Assembly: GCA_016931495.1 (NCBI GenBank) | Contig: JAFGER010000027.1 | Coordinates: 1 to 42,788, forward strand | Reading direction: 5' to 3' | Source: Chlorobiaceae bacterium | GTDB lineage: Bacteria > Bacteroidota > Chlorobiia > Chlorobiales > Chlorobiaceae | DNA length: 42,788 nucleotides | In this document: positions 28,697 through 39,800 of the stretch, piece by piece | Numbering within the stretch: position 1 is the first letter of the stretch | Layout of the letters: each line of letters starts with the position of its first letter | Notes under the pieces: model-generated | The model's database searches: none | The model's input: the letters and a program-made list of their open reading frames with translations, nothing else | What the model was told of the DNA's origin: nothing | Made by a program: the position numbers and the translations under genes

Positions 28697-28993
28697 TTAT
28701 TTTTTCCTGGGTGCCGAGCCGCCCTTTTCAGCCTTGCCGCCCGCATGGCCGCGGTACAACCTGGTTGGAGCGAATTCGCCAAGTTTGTGGCCGACCATGT
28801 TTTCGGTAACGTACACTGGAACATGGGTCTTGCCGTTATGAACCGCTACGGTGTGACCGACAAAATCAGGAGAGATCATCGAACTTCTCGACCAGGTCTT
28901 CACCACCTTTCTCTCACCTTTGCTGTTCATGTCGAGGATCCGCTTTTCCAGCTTGACTTCGATGAATGGACCCTTCTTCAGTGATCTTGGCAT
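28697..28993 (-). CDS. rpsS: 30S ribosomal protein S19
   Basis: A 98-aa protein of the 30S head that pairs with S13. It begins [19 protein letters not shown], then [30 protein letters not shown] and [20 protein letters not shown]. The C-terminal tail is slightly longer than usual ([12 protein letters not shown]). It is 33 bp after rplB. Confidence 0.98.
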   Translation of the reverse strand: MPRSLKKGPFIEVKLEKRILDMNSKGERKVVKTWSRSSMISPDFVGHTVAVHNGKTHVPVYVTENMVGHKLGEFAPTRLYRGHAGGKAEKGGSAPRKK

Positions 28994-29026
28994 AATTCTC
29001 TCTGCTTGTTGTTTGTTACCGCAATG

Positions 29027-29866
29027 TTACTTGGCTTTCCTGCCGCGAACGATCAGCTTCGTCGAGGCTTTCTTTTTATTTCTGGTCTTCTGACCTTTGG
29101 CAAGCTGACCCCATGGCGATTTCGGATGCTTGCGGCCACCGCCAGATTTGGATTTACCTTCACCACCGCCCATCGGGTGATCGACCGGGTTCATGGCCAT
29201 ACCGCGAGTCTGGGGACGAATGCCCAGCCAGCGGCTGCGACCTGCTTTACCCAGGCTTACATTCTCGTGCTCCGAGTTGCCGATAACGCCAATGGTTGCA
29301 CGGCATTCGACTCGGACTTTCCTGATTTCACCGGATGGCAGCTTGAGTGTTGCATGAACGCCTTCACGAGCAGCAAGCACAGCGTATGAACCGGCTGACC
29401 TTGCCATCTGCCCACCCTTGCCGGCCTTCATTTCGATGTTGTGCACATCGGTACCGAGCGGGATGTTTTTCAGGGGCATGGTGTTGCCGACCCTGATATC
29501 AACCTTGTCACCGCTTTCAAGGTGGTCGCCCACCTTCAGACCTTTCGGGGCGAGAATATAACGTTTTTCTCCATCAACATAATGAAGAAGTGCAATTCTT
29601 GCCGAACGGTTGGGGTCATACTCGATTGCAGCGACTTTTGCGGGAACATTATCCTTGTTGCGCTTGAAATCGATGATTCTGTAGAACCTCTTGTGACCGC
29701 CGCCCATGTGGCGAGAAGTCACCCGTCCGTTGCTGTTGCGTCCACCCGTTCTCTTGATCGGGACAAGAAGACTTTTTTCGGGCTCACTCTTGGTGATCTC
29801 CTCGAAGCTTGCATAGGATGCGAACCTTGTGCCCGGAGTGTTCGGAGCTAATTTCCTGACTGCCAT
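29027..29866 (-). CDS. rplB: 50S ribosomal protein L2
   Basis: A 279-aa core protein next to the peptidyl-transferase centre. Signatures are [39 protein letters not shown] and [20 protein letters not shown], the last holding the conserved His. Full length. It is 23 bp after rplW. Confidence 0.98.
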   Translation of the reverse strand: MAVRKLAPNTPGTRFASYASFEEITKSEPEKSLLVPIKRTGGRNSNGRVTSRHMGGGHKRFYRIIDFKRNKDNVPAKVAAIEYDPNRSARIALLHYVDGEKRYILAPKGLKVGDHLESGDKVDIRVGNTMPLKNIPLGTDVHNIEMKAGKGGQMARSAGSYAVLAAREGVHATLKLPSGEIRKVRVECRATIGVIGNSEHENVSLGKAGRSRWLGIRPQTRGMAMNPVDHPMGGGEGKSKSGGGRKHPKSPWGQLAKGQKTRNKKKASTKLIVRGRKAK

Positions 29867-29889
29867 CGTACTGTTTATCTATCCGGTTG

Positions 29890-30207
29890 TTAATCCTGTT
29901 TATCGCTCTTTTCGGCTGGCCTGGCATAGTAATCGATCGCCTGGCCATCGCCAAGCGTCACGATCGCTTTCTTCCAGTCGCTCTTCTTGCCGGCGATCAG
30001 GCCTTTCCTGGTGTACTGCCGCTTTGACTTGCCGAGGCAGTTGATCGTCCGGATGGAAACGACATCGACGTTGAATTTCTCCTCGACAGCCTTTCTGATA
30101 TCGCTTTTGTCGGCATCCTTTTTGACCTGGAACACATATTGGCCTTTCTGCTCGGTGAGTTTGGTGCTCTTTTCGGTCAGCCACGGCCGCAACAACGGGT
30201 TTTTCAT
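29890..30207 (-). CDS. rplW: 50S ribosomal protein L23
   Basis: A 105-aa exit-site protein and docking point for trigger factor and SRP. It has [45 protein letters not shown] and [21 protein letters not shown]. It is 33 bp after rplD. Confidence 0.97.
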   Translation of the reverse strand: MKNPLLRPWLTEKSTKLTEQKGQYVFQVKKDADKSDIRKAVEEKFNVDVVSIRTINCLGKSKRQYTRKGLIAGKKSDWKKAIVTLGDGQAIDYYARPAEKSDKQD

Positions 30208-30240
30208 TGCAATCTTCTCCTTTTTACTGGCAAACGGTAA

Positions 30241-30867
30241 TTACCCTAATGTTTCTTCTATTTTCTGCAGGGCGGCCTTCTGGAAAAGCACGGCCTGGCT
30301 GTTGAGAATATCGTAGGTCGAAGCCTGATCGGCGACCTGGATGTTCAGCTTCGCGATATTTCTGCCGGAAGTGCTGACCACATTATCGTAGTGCGGCATC
30401 ATGAGCAGGGTTTTCTTTTCGGCAAGACCGAGATTCTTGAGCATGTCGGCAACAGGACGGGTCCTGATCGACTCCAGGCTGAAATCCTCGACCACGACGA
30501 TCTGGCCAGCTGCAGCCTTTGCGCTCAGTGCGGAACGGCGTGCGAGCTGCTTGACCTTGCGGTTGACCTTCTGCTCGTAGGTGCGGGGCTGTGGGCCGAA
30601 AATGGACCCGCCGCCAACCATGAGACCTGAGCGAGTCGAGCCCTGGCGAGCGTTACCGGTGCCCTTCTGGCGATACGGTTTTTTGCCGCCGCCGCGAACT
30701 TCTGCGCGGGTCTTGGTCTTGTGGGTTCCCTGTCTGCGGTTGGCCAGAATCGCCTTCACATCGAGGTACATAGCGTGTTCGGAAACCTCAACGGCGAAAA
30801 TCTCATCGTTCAGCGTAACCACTTCACCGGTTTCTGCGCCTTGTATATTGAGTACTTTTAATTCCAT
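30241..30867 (-). CDS. rplD: 50S ribosomal protein L4
   Basis: A 208-aa protein if begun at the ATG at 30867 (MELKVLNIQGAETG), with AGAG just upstream. The in-frame GTG at 30879 would add four residues. The tunnel loop THKTKTRAEVRGGGKKPYRQKGTGNARQGS and the GGSIFGPQPR stretch are typical. In E. coli L4 binds the S10 leader and causes early termination. A terminator-like hairpin lies before rpsJ here, so similar control is possible but unproven. Confidence 0.96.
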   Translation of the reverse strand: MELKVLNIQGAETGEVVTLNDEIFAVEVSEHAMYLDVKAILANRRQGTHKTKTRAEVRGGGKKPYRQKGTGNARQGSTRSGLMVGGGSIFGPQPRTYEQKVNRKVKQLARRSALSAKAAAGQIVVVEDFSLESIRTRPVADMLKNLGLAEKKTLLMMPHYDNVVSTSGRNIAKLNIQVADQASTYDILNSQAVLFQKAALQKIEETLG

Positions 30868-30886
30868 TGTTCTCTGCACTCACCGT

Positions 30887-31516
30887 TTACTTGGTTGTTG
30901 AAACAATCTTGACATAGGAGTTCTTCGGTCCCGGCACAGCGCCTTTGACGACGATAAGATTCGACTCGGGCATAACCTTGACGATCTCGAGATTTCTGAC
31001 CGTTTTGTTCTCTCCGCCCATTCTGCCTGCCATTCTGGTACCCTTGAAGGTCCTGGAAGGATCGGACGAACCGCCCACCGAACCCGGGGCCCTGAGCCTG
31101 TCGGACTGGCCATGCGTTCTCGAACCGCCGCCGAAGTTGTGACGCTTGACGACACCGGCAAAACCTTTACCCTTGGTGACACCGAGCACATCGATCTTGT
31201 CGCCTTCCTTGAAGACATCGACCGGCACCGTGGCGCCAGCGGCAAGCTCTTCCTGAATCAGGCTCTTGCTGACTTCAGACAGAATATATCCTGGATTCTT
31301 GCCAGCTTTTTTATAGTGGCCTGCCAGAGGCTTGGAGACCTTTTTTTCATCACGCTCGCCAAAACCGAGCTGATAGGCATCGTAGCCATCCTTTTCCACG
31401 CTCTTTACCTGAGTCACATAACACGGCCCGGCCTGAATCACCGTGCAGGGAACAGCTTCACGTTTACTGTTATATAAACGGGTCATGCCGATTTTTTTCC
31501 CGAGAATCGCACCCAT
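30887..31516 (-). CDS. rplC: 50S ribosomal protein L3
   Basis: A 209-aa protein reaching the peptidyl-transferase centre. It begins [32 protein letters not shown], and has [39 protein letters not shown] and [16 protein letters not shown]. Normal length. It is 34 bp after rpsJ. Confidence 0.98.
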   Translation of the reverse strand: MGAILGKKIGMTRLYNSKREAVPCTVIQAGPCYVTQVKSVEKDGYDAYQLGFGERDEKKVSKPLAGHYKKAGKNPGYILSEVSKSLIQEELAAGATVPVDVFKEGDKIDVLGVTKGKGFAGVVKRHNFGGGSRTHGQSDRLRAPGSVGGSSDPSRTFKGTRMAGRMGGENKTVRNLEIVKVMPESNLIVVKGAVPGPKNSYVKIVSTTK

Positions 31517-31550
31517 ATCCGATTAGCTTTTCTATTTACTTTAAAACACT

Positions 31551-31862
31551 TTAAGACTTGATTTCCACATCAACGCCACTGGGAAGCTCGAGCTTCATGA
31601 GCATATCAATCGTCCTGGCCGTCGGGTTGATGATCTCGATCAACCTTTTGTGCGATGAAAAGGCAAACTGCTCACGGGATTTCTTGTCCACATGAGGTGA
31701 ACGGTTGACCGTATAAACATGAGTTTTGGTGGGAAGCGGAATGGGGCCAAAAATGATGGCATCCGTCTGCTTGACCACATCGATAATCTTCAAAGCCCAC
31801 TTATCGACGATGCTATGGTCGTACGACTTGAGCTTAATCCTGATCTTTTGCTGAACAGCCAC
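31551..31862 (-). CDS. rpsJ: 30S ribosomal protein S10
   Basis: This 103-aa protein (also NusE) takes part in the ribosome and in NusA/NusB antitermination. It has [50 protein letters not shown] and ending [15 protein letters not shown]. It starts at a GTG (31862) with AGGGA 8 bp upstream. A strong hairpin with a T-run lies about 30 bp before this start. Confidence 0.98.
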   Translation of the reverse strand: MAVQQKIRIKLKSYDHSIVDKWALKIIDVVKQTDAIIFGPIPLPTKTHVYTVNRSPHVDKKSREQFAFSSHKRLIEIINPTARTIDMLMKLELPSGVDVEIKS

Positions 31863-31891
31863 TGGTCTATCCCTGTTTCGATGGTTTCAAT

Positions 31892-31921
31892 AAAAAAGGG
31901 GCGAGAGCGCTGCCTCGCCCC
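31892..31921 (-). terminator. Terminator or attenuator between tuf and rpsJ
   Basis: On the minus strand a perfect 8-bp stem (GGGGCGAG/CTCGCCCC, 8-nt loop) is followed directly by six T. It lies in the 77-bp gap between tuf and rpsJ, only about 30 bp before the rpsJ start. A new promoter would hardly fit after it, so partial readthrough or regulated antitermination is the likely way S10 genes are expressed from here. Confidence 0.75.
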
Positions 31922-31939
31922 GGGATAACAATCAATCGA

Positions 31940-33121
31940 TTACTCGACGATCTTGGTTACCGAACCGGCACCAACCGTACGGCCGCCCTCGCGGATAGCG
32001 AACCTGAGGCTCTCTTCCATGGCGATAGGAGCGATCAGCTCGACATCGACGGAGAGGTTGTCGCCAGGCATAACCATTTCGACGCCCTCAGGAAGGGTCA
32101 CCGAACCGGTCACGTCAGTGGTTCTGAAATAGAACTGCGGACGATAGCCGTTGAAGAAAGGCGTGTGGCGGCCACCCTCTTCCTTCTTCAGGATGTAAAC
32201 CTCAGCCTTGAACTTGGTGTGCGGGGTGATCGAACCCGGTTTGGCGATAACCATGCCGCGCTCAAGCTCGGTCTTGTCAACACCGCGGAGGAGCAGACCG
32301 GCGTTGTCGCCTGCCACACCCTCATCGAGGATCTTCTGGAACATTTCGATACCGGTGACGACCGATTTGCGGGTCGGCTTGATACCGACGATCTCGACTT
32401 CCTCGCCAACCTTGACGCGGCCACGCTCGATACGGCCAGTACCCACGGTACCACGGCCAGAGATGGAGAACACGTCTTCGACCGGCATCAGGAACGGCTT
32501 GTCAACGTCGCGGACAGGCTGCGGAATGTAGCTGTCAACGGCATCCATGAGCTCCATGATCTGCTTCTCGCCTTCGGGATCGCCGTTGAGAGCAGCCAGA
32601 GCGGAACCTTTGATGATCGGAATATCGTCGCCAGGGAAACCGTACTCGGTGAGGAGCTCGCGGAGTTCCATTTCGACCAGCTCGAGAAGTTCCGGATCGG
32701 CGATGTCAACCTTGTTCAGGAAGACGACCAGCGCGGGAACGTTCACCTGACGGGCAAGCAGGATGTGCTCGCGGGTCTGGGGCATCGGGCCGTCAGTACC
32801 GGCAACGACGAGGATAGCGCCGTCCATCTGGGCAGCACCAGTGATCATGTTCTTGATGTAGTCGGCGTGACCGGGGCAGTCGATATGCGCGTAGTGACGG
32901 TTTGCAGTCTGGTACTCGACGTGTGCGGTCGAGATGGTAATACCGCGCTCTCTCTCTTCCGGAGCCTTGTCGATGTCGCCGAACTCACGGAAAGCGGCCA
33001 TGCCCTGCTTGGCAAGTACGCTGGTGATGGCGGCGGTAAGGGTGGTTTTGCCGTGGTCAACGTGACCGATAGTACCAATATTTACGTGAGGTTTATCCCT
33101 CTTGTATGACTCTTTAGCCAT
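31940..33121 (-). CDS. tuf: Elongation factor Tu
   Basis: EF-Tu (393 aa) carries aminoacyl-tRNA to the ribosomal A site as the GTP complex. It has [13 protein letters not shown] at residues 19-31, [48 protein letters not shown], then domain 2 ([28 protein letters not shown]) and domain 3 ([18 protein letters not shown]). Normal and complete. It lies 50 bp after fusA, and a terminator-like hairpin follows. Confidence 0.99.
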   Translation of the reverse strand: MAKESYKRDKPHVNIGTIGHVDHGKTTLTAAITSVLAKQGMAAFREFGDIDKAPEERERGITISTAHVEYQTANRHYAHIDCPGHADYIKNMITGAAQMDGAILVVAGTDGPMPQTREHILLARQVNVPALVVFLNKVDIADPELLELVEMELRELLTEYGFPGDDIPIIKGSALAALNGDPEGEKQIMELMDAVDSYIPQPVRDVDKPFLMPVEDVFSISGRGTVGTGRIERGRVKVGEEVEIVGIKPTRKSVVTGIEMFQKILDEGVAGDNAGLLLRGVDKTELERGMVIAKPGSITPHTKFKAEVYILKKEEGGRHTPFFNGYRPQFYFRTTDVTGSVTLPEGVEMVMPGDNLSVDVELIAPIAMEESLRFAIREGGRTVGAGSVTKIVE

Positions 33122-33171
33122 AGCTCTTCTCCCTGTCGGTTATCTGTTTAGTGATGCGGTGATGAAAAATG

Positions 33172-35286
33172 TTATTCGGAATCCCTGCCGCCTCTCTTCT
33201 CCTGCAGTCCTTCGGCGATATTGCGCGGCACTTCACGGTAGCTCTCGAACTCCATCGAGTAGTTTGCACGCCCCTGAGTCATGGAACGAAGATCGGTCGA
33301 GTAGCCGAACATTTCGGACAGCGGCACTTTAGCGCTGACGAACTGTGCGCCGGCGCGCTGCCCCATACCCTCGATGTGACCGCGACGTCCCGAGAGATCG
33401 CCCATCACATCGCCAAGATACTCTTCCGGAGTGATGACCTCGACCTTCATGATCGGCTCGAGCAGCACCGGATTGGCTTTTTTGGCCGCCCCTTTGAAAC
33501 CGATGGAACCGGCAATCTTGAAGGCCATTTCCGAAGAGTCAACCTCGTGATACTTGCCATCGATCAGGGCAACCCTGACATCCTGCATCGGGAAGCCGGC
33601 AACAACGCCGTCTTTCATGGCCTGCTGGATACCAGCATTGACCGACGGGATATACTCCTTGGGAATAACACCGCCCTTGATCTCATCGACAAACTCGTAG
33701 CCCTTGCCCTCTTCGAGAGGCTCAAGCCTGAGCACAACCAGACCGAACTGGCCTTTACCGCCAGACTGGCGGACAAACTTGCCTTCGTGCTCAACCGTGC
33801 CGCGGATGGTCTCGCGATAAGCCACCTGTGGCTGACCGACGTTGGCCTCGACCTTGAATTCACGCTTCAGGCGGTCAACAAGAATTTCGAGGTGAAGCTC
33901 ACCCATACCGGCGATGAGCGTCTGACCGGTCTCCTCATCGGTTTTCACCCTGAAGGTCGGATCCTCTTCGGCAAGCTTGGCAAGCGACATGCCCAGCTTG
34001 TCGTTGTCAGCCTTGGTTTTAGGCTCGACAGCGATCTCGATGACCGGCTCGGGAAACACCATCTTCTCAAGCACGATCGGCTTGCTCTCGTCACAGAGCG
34101 TATCACCGGTTCTCACGTCCTTCAGACCAACGGCCGCCGCGATATCGCCGGCATACACTGCATCACGCTCTTCGCGCTTGTTGGAGTGCATCTGCAGAAC
34201 GCGGCCTACGCGCTCTTTCTTGCCGGTGACGGAGTTGAGCACGTAGCTGCCGGCATTGAGCACGCCGGAATAAACGCGGAAGAAGGTCAGTTTACCGACG
34301 AAAGGATCGGTCGCAATCTTGAAGGCAAGCGCGGCGAACGGCTCCTCATCTTTCGGCTCGCGGACGATCTGCTCTTCGGTTCTGGGGTCGTGACCTTCGA
34401 CAACACCGTCATCGACCGGCGAAGCCAGGTAATCGATCACGGCATCGAGCATGAACTGCACGCCCTTGTTTTTGAAGGAAGAACCGCAAAGCACCGGAAT
34501 GATGGTCACACCGAGGGTAGCCTGGCGAAGCACGGAGCGAATCTCCTCTTCGGTAATATCATCGCCGTTCAGATATTTCTCGAGAAGGGTTTCGTCAAGC
34601 TCGGAGACAGCTTCAAGCATGTTGATGCGCCAGGTGCGGGCCTCGTTCTCCAGATCGTGCGGAATCTCGACCTCGGTGTAGGTGCTGCCATCCTCCTTGT
34701 CGTAGATGATTCCCTTCATGCGGATCAGATCGACAAAGCCGGCGAAGATTTCGCCCTGACCGATCGGAATCTGGATCGGCACCGGGTTGGCGCCGAGACG
34801 TTCCCGGATAGCCTTGACGGCATCGAAGAAGTTCGCGCCGACGCGGTCCATCTTGTTGACGTACGCGATTCTCGGCACGCCGTATTTGTTGGCCTGGCGC
34901 CAGACCGTCTCGGACTGGGGCTCAACGCCGCCCACGGCACAGAACAGCGCGACAGCGCCATCAAGCACGCGCAGAGAGCGCTCCACCTCGACCGTAAAGT
35001 CAACGTGGCCAGGAGTATCGATAATATTGATCCTGTGATTGATGCCGACATAGTTGCCATACTTCGGCGTCCAGAAACAGGTGGTGGCCGCAGAGGTAAT
35101 CGTGATGCCCCGCTCCTTCTCCTGCTCCATCCAGTCCATGGTGGCGCCGCCCTCATGAACCTCGCCCATCCTGTGCAAGCGACCCGTGTAGTAGAGAATT
35201 CTCTCGGTCGTCGTGGTCTTGCCAGCATCAATATGGGCCATGATGCCGATGTTTCTAACCTTATCTAACGCAACCTGCCGTGCCAT
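33172..35286 (-). CDS. fusA: Elongation factor G
   Basis: EF-G (704 aa) drives translocation and, with RRF, ribosome recycling. The G domain has [42 protein letters not shown] and [10 protein letters not shown]. Later domains contain [20 protein letters not shown] and [22 protein letters not shown]. It is complete. It lies 41 bp after rpsG, in the str operon. Confidence 0.99.
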   Translation of the reverse strand: MARQVALDKVRNIGIMAHIDAGKTTTTERILYYTGRLHRMGEVHEGGATMDWMEQEKERGITITSAATTCFWTPKYGNYVGINHRINIIDTPGHVDFTVEVERSLRVLDGAVALFCAVGGVEPQSETVWRQANKYGVPRIAYVNKMDRVGANFFDAVKAIRERLGANPVPIQIPIGQGEIFAGFVDLIRMKGIIYDKEDGSTYTEVEIPHDLENEARTWRINMLEAVSELDETLLEKYLNGDDITEEEIRSVLRQATLGVTIIPVLCGSSFKNKGVQFMLDAVIDYLASPVDDGVVEGHDPRTEEQIVREPKDEEPFAALAFKIATDPFVGKLTFFRVYSGVLNAGSYVLNSVTGKKERVGRVLQMHSNKREERDAVYAGDIAAAVGLKDVRTGDTLCDESKPIVLEKMVFPEPVIEIAVEPKTKADNDKLGMSLAKLAEEDPTFRVKTDEETGQTLIAGMGELHLEILVDRLKREFKVEANVGQPQVAYRETIRGTVEHEGKFVRQSGGKGQFGLVVLRLEPLEEGKGYEFVDEIKGGVIPKEYIPSVNAGIQQAMKDGVVAGFPMQDVRVALIDGKYHEVDSSEMAFKIAGSIGFKGAAKKANPVLLEPIMKVEVITPEEYLGDVMGDLSGRRGHIEGMGQRAGAQFVSAKVPLSEMFGYSTDLRSMTQGRANYSMEFESYREVPRNIAEGLQEKRGGRDSE

Positions 35287-35327
35287 AAATCAATCGATGT
35301 TTAATAATTCGTTCTTTCTTTACAGAA

Positions 35328-35798
35328 TCAGAACCTGAAGTGCGCAAACGCTTTGTTCGCCTCGGCCATGCGGTGCACCTCATCACGTTTCTTCACGGAA
35401 GCGCCCTGCTCGTTCGAAGCATCCAGCAGCTCGGCTGCCAACTTCTCGGCCATTGAACGACCACCGCGCCTCGTAGCGAACTGCTTGATCCAGCGGAAAG
35501 CCAGCGCAGTCCTGCGGGACGGCTGAACCTCCATCGGAATCTGATAGGTGGCACCACCAACGCGCTTGCTGCGAACCTCGACCAGAGGAGCCACATTGCC
35601 CATGGCCTTGCGGAACACCTCGAGAGCGTCACCACCCTCAACCTTGCCGGCAATAATATCAAACGCATCATACACAACCTTGGTCGCCACAGCCTTCTTG
35701 CCATCAAGCATGACCGCATTGATCAGACGGGCAACCGTCTCATCGTTGTAACGAAAATCGCCGCTGCGCAGTCCGTATCCGGAACCCTTCTTTCCCAT
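35328..35798 (-). CDS. rpsG: 30S ribosomal protein S7
   Basis: A 156-aa primary assembly protein of the 30S head. It has ARLINAVMLDGKKAVATKVVYDAFDII, EVFRKAMGNVAPLVEVRSKRVGGATYQIPMEV and the ending KRDEVHRMAEANKAFAHFRF. In E. coli S7 represses the str operon. It is 24 bp after rpsL. Confidence 0.98.
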   Translation of the reverse strand: MGKKGSGYGLRSGDFRYNDETVARLINAVMLDGKKAVATKVVYDAFDIIAGKVEGGDALEVFRKAMGNVAPLVEVRSKRVGGATYQIPMEVQPSRRTALAFRWIKQFATRRGGRSMAEKLAAELLDASNEQGASVKKRDEVHRMAEANKAFAHFRF

Positions 35799-35822
35799 GA
35801 TAATCCGAGTTATGATTCAGTT

Positions 35823-36221
35823 TTATTTCTTCTTTGCAGGCGCAGCACCGGGCTTGGGCACCTTGGCGCCGTACTTGGAACGACTCTGCTTGCGATCAGC
35901 CACGCCCGATGTATCGAGGGAGCCGCGAACAATATGGTAGCGAACACCGGGAAGATCCTTCACCCTTCCGCCGCGGATCAGCACAATGGAGTGCTCCTGG
36001 AGGTTATGGCCTTCGCCAGGGATGTACGCCGTCACCTCAATCTTGTTTGACAGCCTGACACGAGCAACCTTGCGAAGCGCGGAGTTCGGCTTTTTGGGAG
36101 TGGTCGTGTAAACACGGGTGCAAACACCTCTCTTCTGAGGGCATTTTTCCAGAGCTGGTGAGGCGGTCTTTGACGCCTTCATACTTCTTCCGTGCCTGAT
36201 AAGCTGCTGAATCGTCGGCAT
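35823..36221 (-). CDS. rpsL: 30S ribosomal protein S12
   Basis: A 132-aa decoding-centre protein and the first gene of the supercluster. [30 protein letters not shown] is followed by [23 protein letters not shown] and [21 protein letters not shown]. The Lys residues in TPKKPNS and GRVKDLPG are those of streptomycin-sensitive forms. The C-terminus is slightly extended ([13 protein letters not shown]). The promoter should lie within the 650-bp divergent region upstream. Confidence 0.98.
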   Translation of the reverse strand: MPTIQQLIRHGRSMKASKTASPALEKCPQKRGVCTRVYTTTPKKPNSALRKVARVRLSNKIEVTAYIPGEGHNLQEHSIVLIRGGRVKDLPGVRYHIVRGSLDTSGVADRKQSRSKYGAKVPKPGAAPAKKK

Positions 36222-36874
36222 ACAGTAAACTCTTTTTCTATTACGTTTGAGACTTCCGATGAAAAATCAATCAGGAAAAACCATAAGGACGACCAAAGTA
36301 AAAGTTTTACCACAAAAAACAAAATATGAAATCCCGTTTTTTTGATTTAACCGCCACTTTTGTCCAATCTTTTGTCCTGTCAGCAAAAACCCGCCAGACT
36401 TTGGTCACCTCCGGAAAACCTGTTCCGCAACCCGATTGCCGGCCTGCGCCCAACCTGTCGGCCCGGAATTCCCCTTGCGCTGCGCGAACACTCCGGACTC
36501 TCTGCACCGCTCACTTTGCTCCCGCCTCGCCCGCCTCACCTTCAAGAGATGCGCTGGCACGTCTCCCGTCCCGTTCCGGACGCCCGTTCCGGGTGCGCTC
36601 TTGGGTGAACGCACCGAATCATCCACACCGTCATTCATCTCGGCAGCCCCTCCAATCCGGAGGCGGAAGGCCTCCCGCATAGCTTGAATTCCACAACTTT
36701 ATTTCGTAAATATACAAGCCCGCAGGATAGCCGTCAGTCCGCCTCCGGCGTACTATCCACTTGCGACATCAGCCTTTTCACAAGACATCGGGCAGCATTG
36801 TCACGCAAAAGAGATCCATACACGCAGGGTGCAGCTGCTGCCTTGCCAAACGGCCTGACTGAAATAAACCGATC
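36222..36874. other. Divergent intergenic region, rpsL / NRPS
   Basis: This 653-bp stretch lies between two divergent genes and must hold both promoters. I see no convincing gene; the several short frames in it disagree with each other. The 36240-36360 part is AT-rich and contains a perfect palindrome GTAAAAGTTTTAC (36298-36310), about 80 bp before rpsL. Two hairpins lie nearer the NRPS: GGTGCG/CGCACC (36592-36615) and GGAGGC/GCCTCC (36659-36675). Neither has a T-run. No -35/-10 pair was clear enough to call. Confidence 0.5.
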
Positions 36875-39800
36875 ATGACACCATCCGGACAGCGCGATAA
36901 TGGAAACCATCTGCCGTCCGGCGATGCGTTCCCCTCTCTTTTTCCATCCTCCTCGCTGCAGAAAGAGCTGTGGCGCTTGCAGCACGAAAACACGCCGCCG
37001 CAAGGCAACGTGCCGCTGATGGTCACCCTTGCCGGACCGCTGAACGTGAAAGCCCTGGTTTCAAGCCTTGAGCACCTGCTCATGCGCCACGAGATGCTGC
37101 GCACCGTTTTCACGTTTGAACAAGAGCAGCTCATGCTGCGGGTGCTGCCAGCATGGACGCCCGAGCTGCGCCAGATCGATCTGTCCGGCAGCAGCCGGCC
37201 GCTCATCGACCTGGAAATCGAGCGCATTATCGAACAGGAGCGCACGAGAATCTTCGACTCTGAAAATGCGCCATTGTGGAACGCGCTCCTCCTCAGGCTC
37301 GGCGCCAGCGATGCCCGCCTGTTCATCACCTTCCATCGCCTGATAATCGACGAACCATCCATCAGCCACTTCGTCAGCGAGCTGGCGCTCTGCCATGAGG
37401 CCTTTTCGCGAGGAGTGCCGCCGGAACTGCCCTCGCCACGCGCCTCATACGGGCACTTCGCGTTGCAGCAGAACCGGAGCATCGAAAGCGGCTCGTTTGA
37501 TCCTCAGCTCGAATACTGGAAACGCACCCTTAAAGACTGCCCGTTCACCCAGGAAATCCCCGGCGACCTTACCAGACCGGCATTGCAGACCTTCTCTGGA
37601 GCTCGTCACCGTTTCGGTCTCGATCCGCAGCTCTCCAATCAGCTCAACCGCTGGTGCCGGCAAAACGGCTGTTCGCCTGAAGCTTTTTTCCTGGCGATCT
37701 TCCAGACGCTCATCCATCGCTACTCTGGACGCTCATGCATCATTACCGGCGTGCAGAGCGATCACCGGAACGGTTCGGCAGAGGAACAACTCATCGGCAA
37801 CTTCGCCAACAAGCTTCCCCTCAGAACCGACTTTGACGCAGAAGCCAGCTTCACGAGCGTGCTCGCCCAGGTCGGCAGCAAGGCTCGCGAGGCGTTCGAG
37901 CACGGCAACGTTCCCTTCGAGCTCATACCGGAAAGCCTCGGAGGCGAAGGCGACCGCAGCCGTCATCCCGTCTTCCAGAACCTCTTCATCTTCCGGAATC
38001 AGCCCGAAACCTCCTTCAGGGCGGGCGATATTGACTTTCGGTACGAAACGCTTCCGGGCGGCACGGTACCGCTCGATCTCCAGCTTCAGCTCAACATGGG
38101 GCGCGACAGCTTCGATGCCTGGATCGACTATAACACCGACCTGTTCAAAAGCAGCACCATCCAGCGTTTCGCCACCGATTTCGCCTGGGCGGCAGCTCAT
38201 GCGCAGACGAACCCGGAGATGCCGGTCGGCGCATGGCAGCTGCCCTCCGTGCCGGTGATCGGCTGCGACCTTGCCGATCCCGGCCACGGCTCCTGCTGCC
38301 ATCACCTGGTCGAGGTGCACGCCAGAGCCAATCCGGATCACCCGGCCATCATCAGCGGAACCCGTCAGCTCACCTACCGGGAACTCGATGCCGCCGCCGG
38401 CCGTCTTGCCTCGCTGCTCGTGGCGCGCGGCATCACTGCCGACACGCCGGTCGGCCTGTGCATGAACCGCTCTCCGGAGATGTGCATCGGCATTCTCGGC
38501 ATCCTGAAAGCCGGCGGCGCCTACCTCCCCCTCGATCCCGCCTATCCTGAAGAACGCCTGCGCTTCATGATCACCGATTCCGGCATGCGCCTTGCCCTCA
38601 CCGACCAGGCGACCGCCGAATCGCTCACCTGCGGCGAACTGGTCGAACTCCTGCTCATCGACCGGCTGCCGGAGATGCCGGCCGCAGAACCGCCGGCCAG
38701 CCGTATCGATTCCAGTAATCTGGCCTACATGATGTACACCTCCGGCAGCACCGGCACGCCGAAGGGGGTCATGATCACGCATGGCAATGTGGTGAGCTTT
38801 GCCCTGTCGGCCGTAGCGCGCTATGGCATTACGGCTTCCGACCGCGTGCTGCAATTCTTCTCCGTCAGCTTCGACGGCTCGATCGAGGAGATCTTCACCA
38901 CCTGGGCCGCAGGCGGCACGCTGGTGCTCCGTGACTTTCCGGTCGAGCTCACCGCCGACGATTTTTTCCGGCAGATCGACAAGTACCGCATTTCCGTCAT
39001 CGACCTTCCGACCGCGTTCTGGCACGAGCTGGTCAACAGCATCCGCAGTGACAGGATGCAGCTGCCCGGCTCACTCCGGCTGGTCATCATCGGCGGCGAA
39101 CAGGCCTCACTACCGATTTACCGGAAATGGCGCAACCTGTTCGGCGACACCCCGAAGCTCATCAACACCTACGGCCCTACCGAAACCACGGTCGTGGCGC
39201 TCTGCGCCGATCCGGCAACCATCGACCGGCTCGAAGAGCATCAGGGAGGCCTGCCGATCGGCACGCCGCTCGACAACACCTGCATCGCCGTGGTCAGCGA
39301 ATCCCTGAACCTCATGCCCTTCGGCATGCCGGGCGAACTGCTCATCGGCGGCACCGGCGTGGCCCGAGGCTATCTGAACCGCCCCGAACTCAACCGGGAA
39401 AAGTTCATCGAAGGCCTGCCGCATCGCGCTGCTGCTGGCGGGCGCTTCTACCGCACCGGAGATCTGGTGCGCTTTCTCGAAGACGGAAACCTCCTGTTTC
39501 TCGGCCGCACCGATCACCAGGTCAAAATCAGAGGATTCAGAATCGAGCCGACCGGCATCGAAGCGCAGCTCAACCTTCATCCGTCGGTCAAAAACTCTGC
39601 GGTGATCGACTATAAAGACAATGCGGGCCAATCATTCCTCGTAGCCTATATCCTGCCCGAAACCACGGCCCCCGCGCCCGGCGAGCTGAAGAGCCACCTG
39701 TCGAAACAGCTGCCCGATTACATGGTGCCGCCGCACTTCATCTGCCTCGACGCCTTTCCGATGCTGCCAAACGGCAAAATCAACCGGAACGGCTTTCCCC

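Noticed and set aside
33169-35268. A long plus-strand open frame (699 codons) opposite fusA
   Set aside because: EF-G on the minus strand is certain; this antisense frame is a by-product of GC-rich codon bias and has no recognisable domain.
37733-39025. A minus-strand frame opposite the NRPS condensation and adenylation domains
   Set aside because: The sense strand carries ordered NRPS motifs through the whole stretch.
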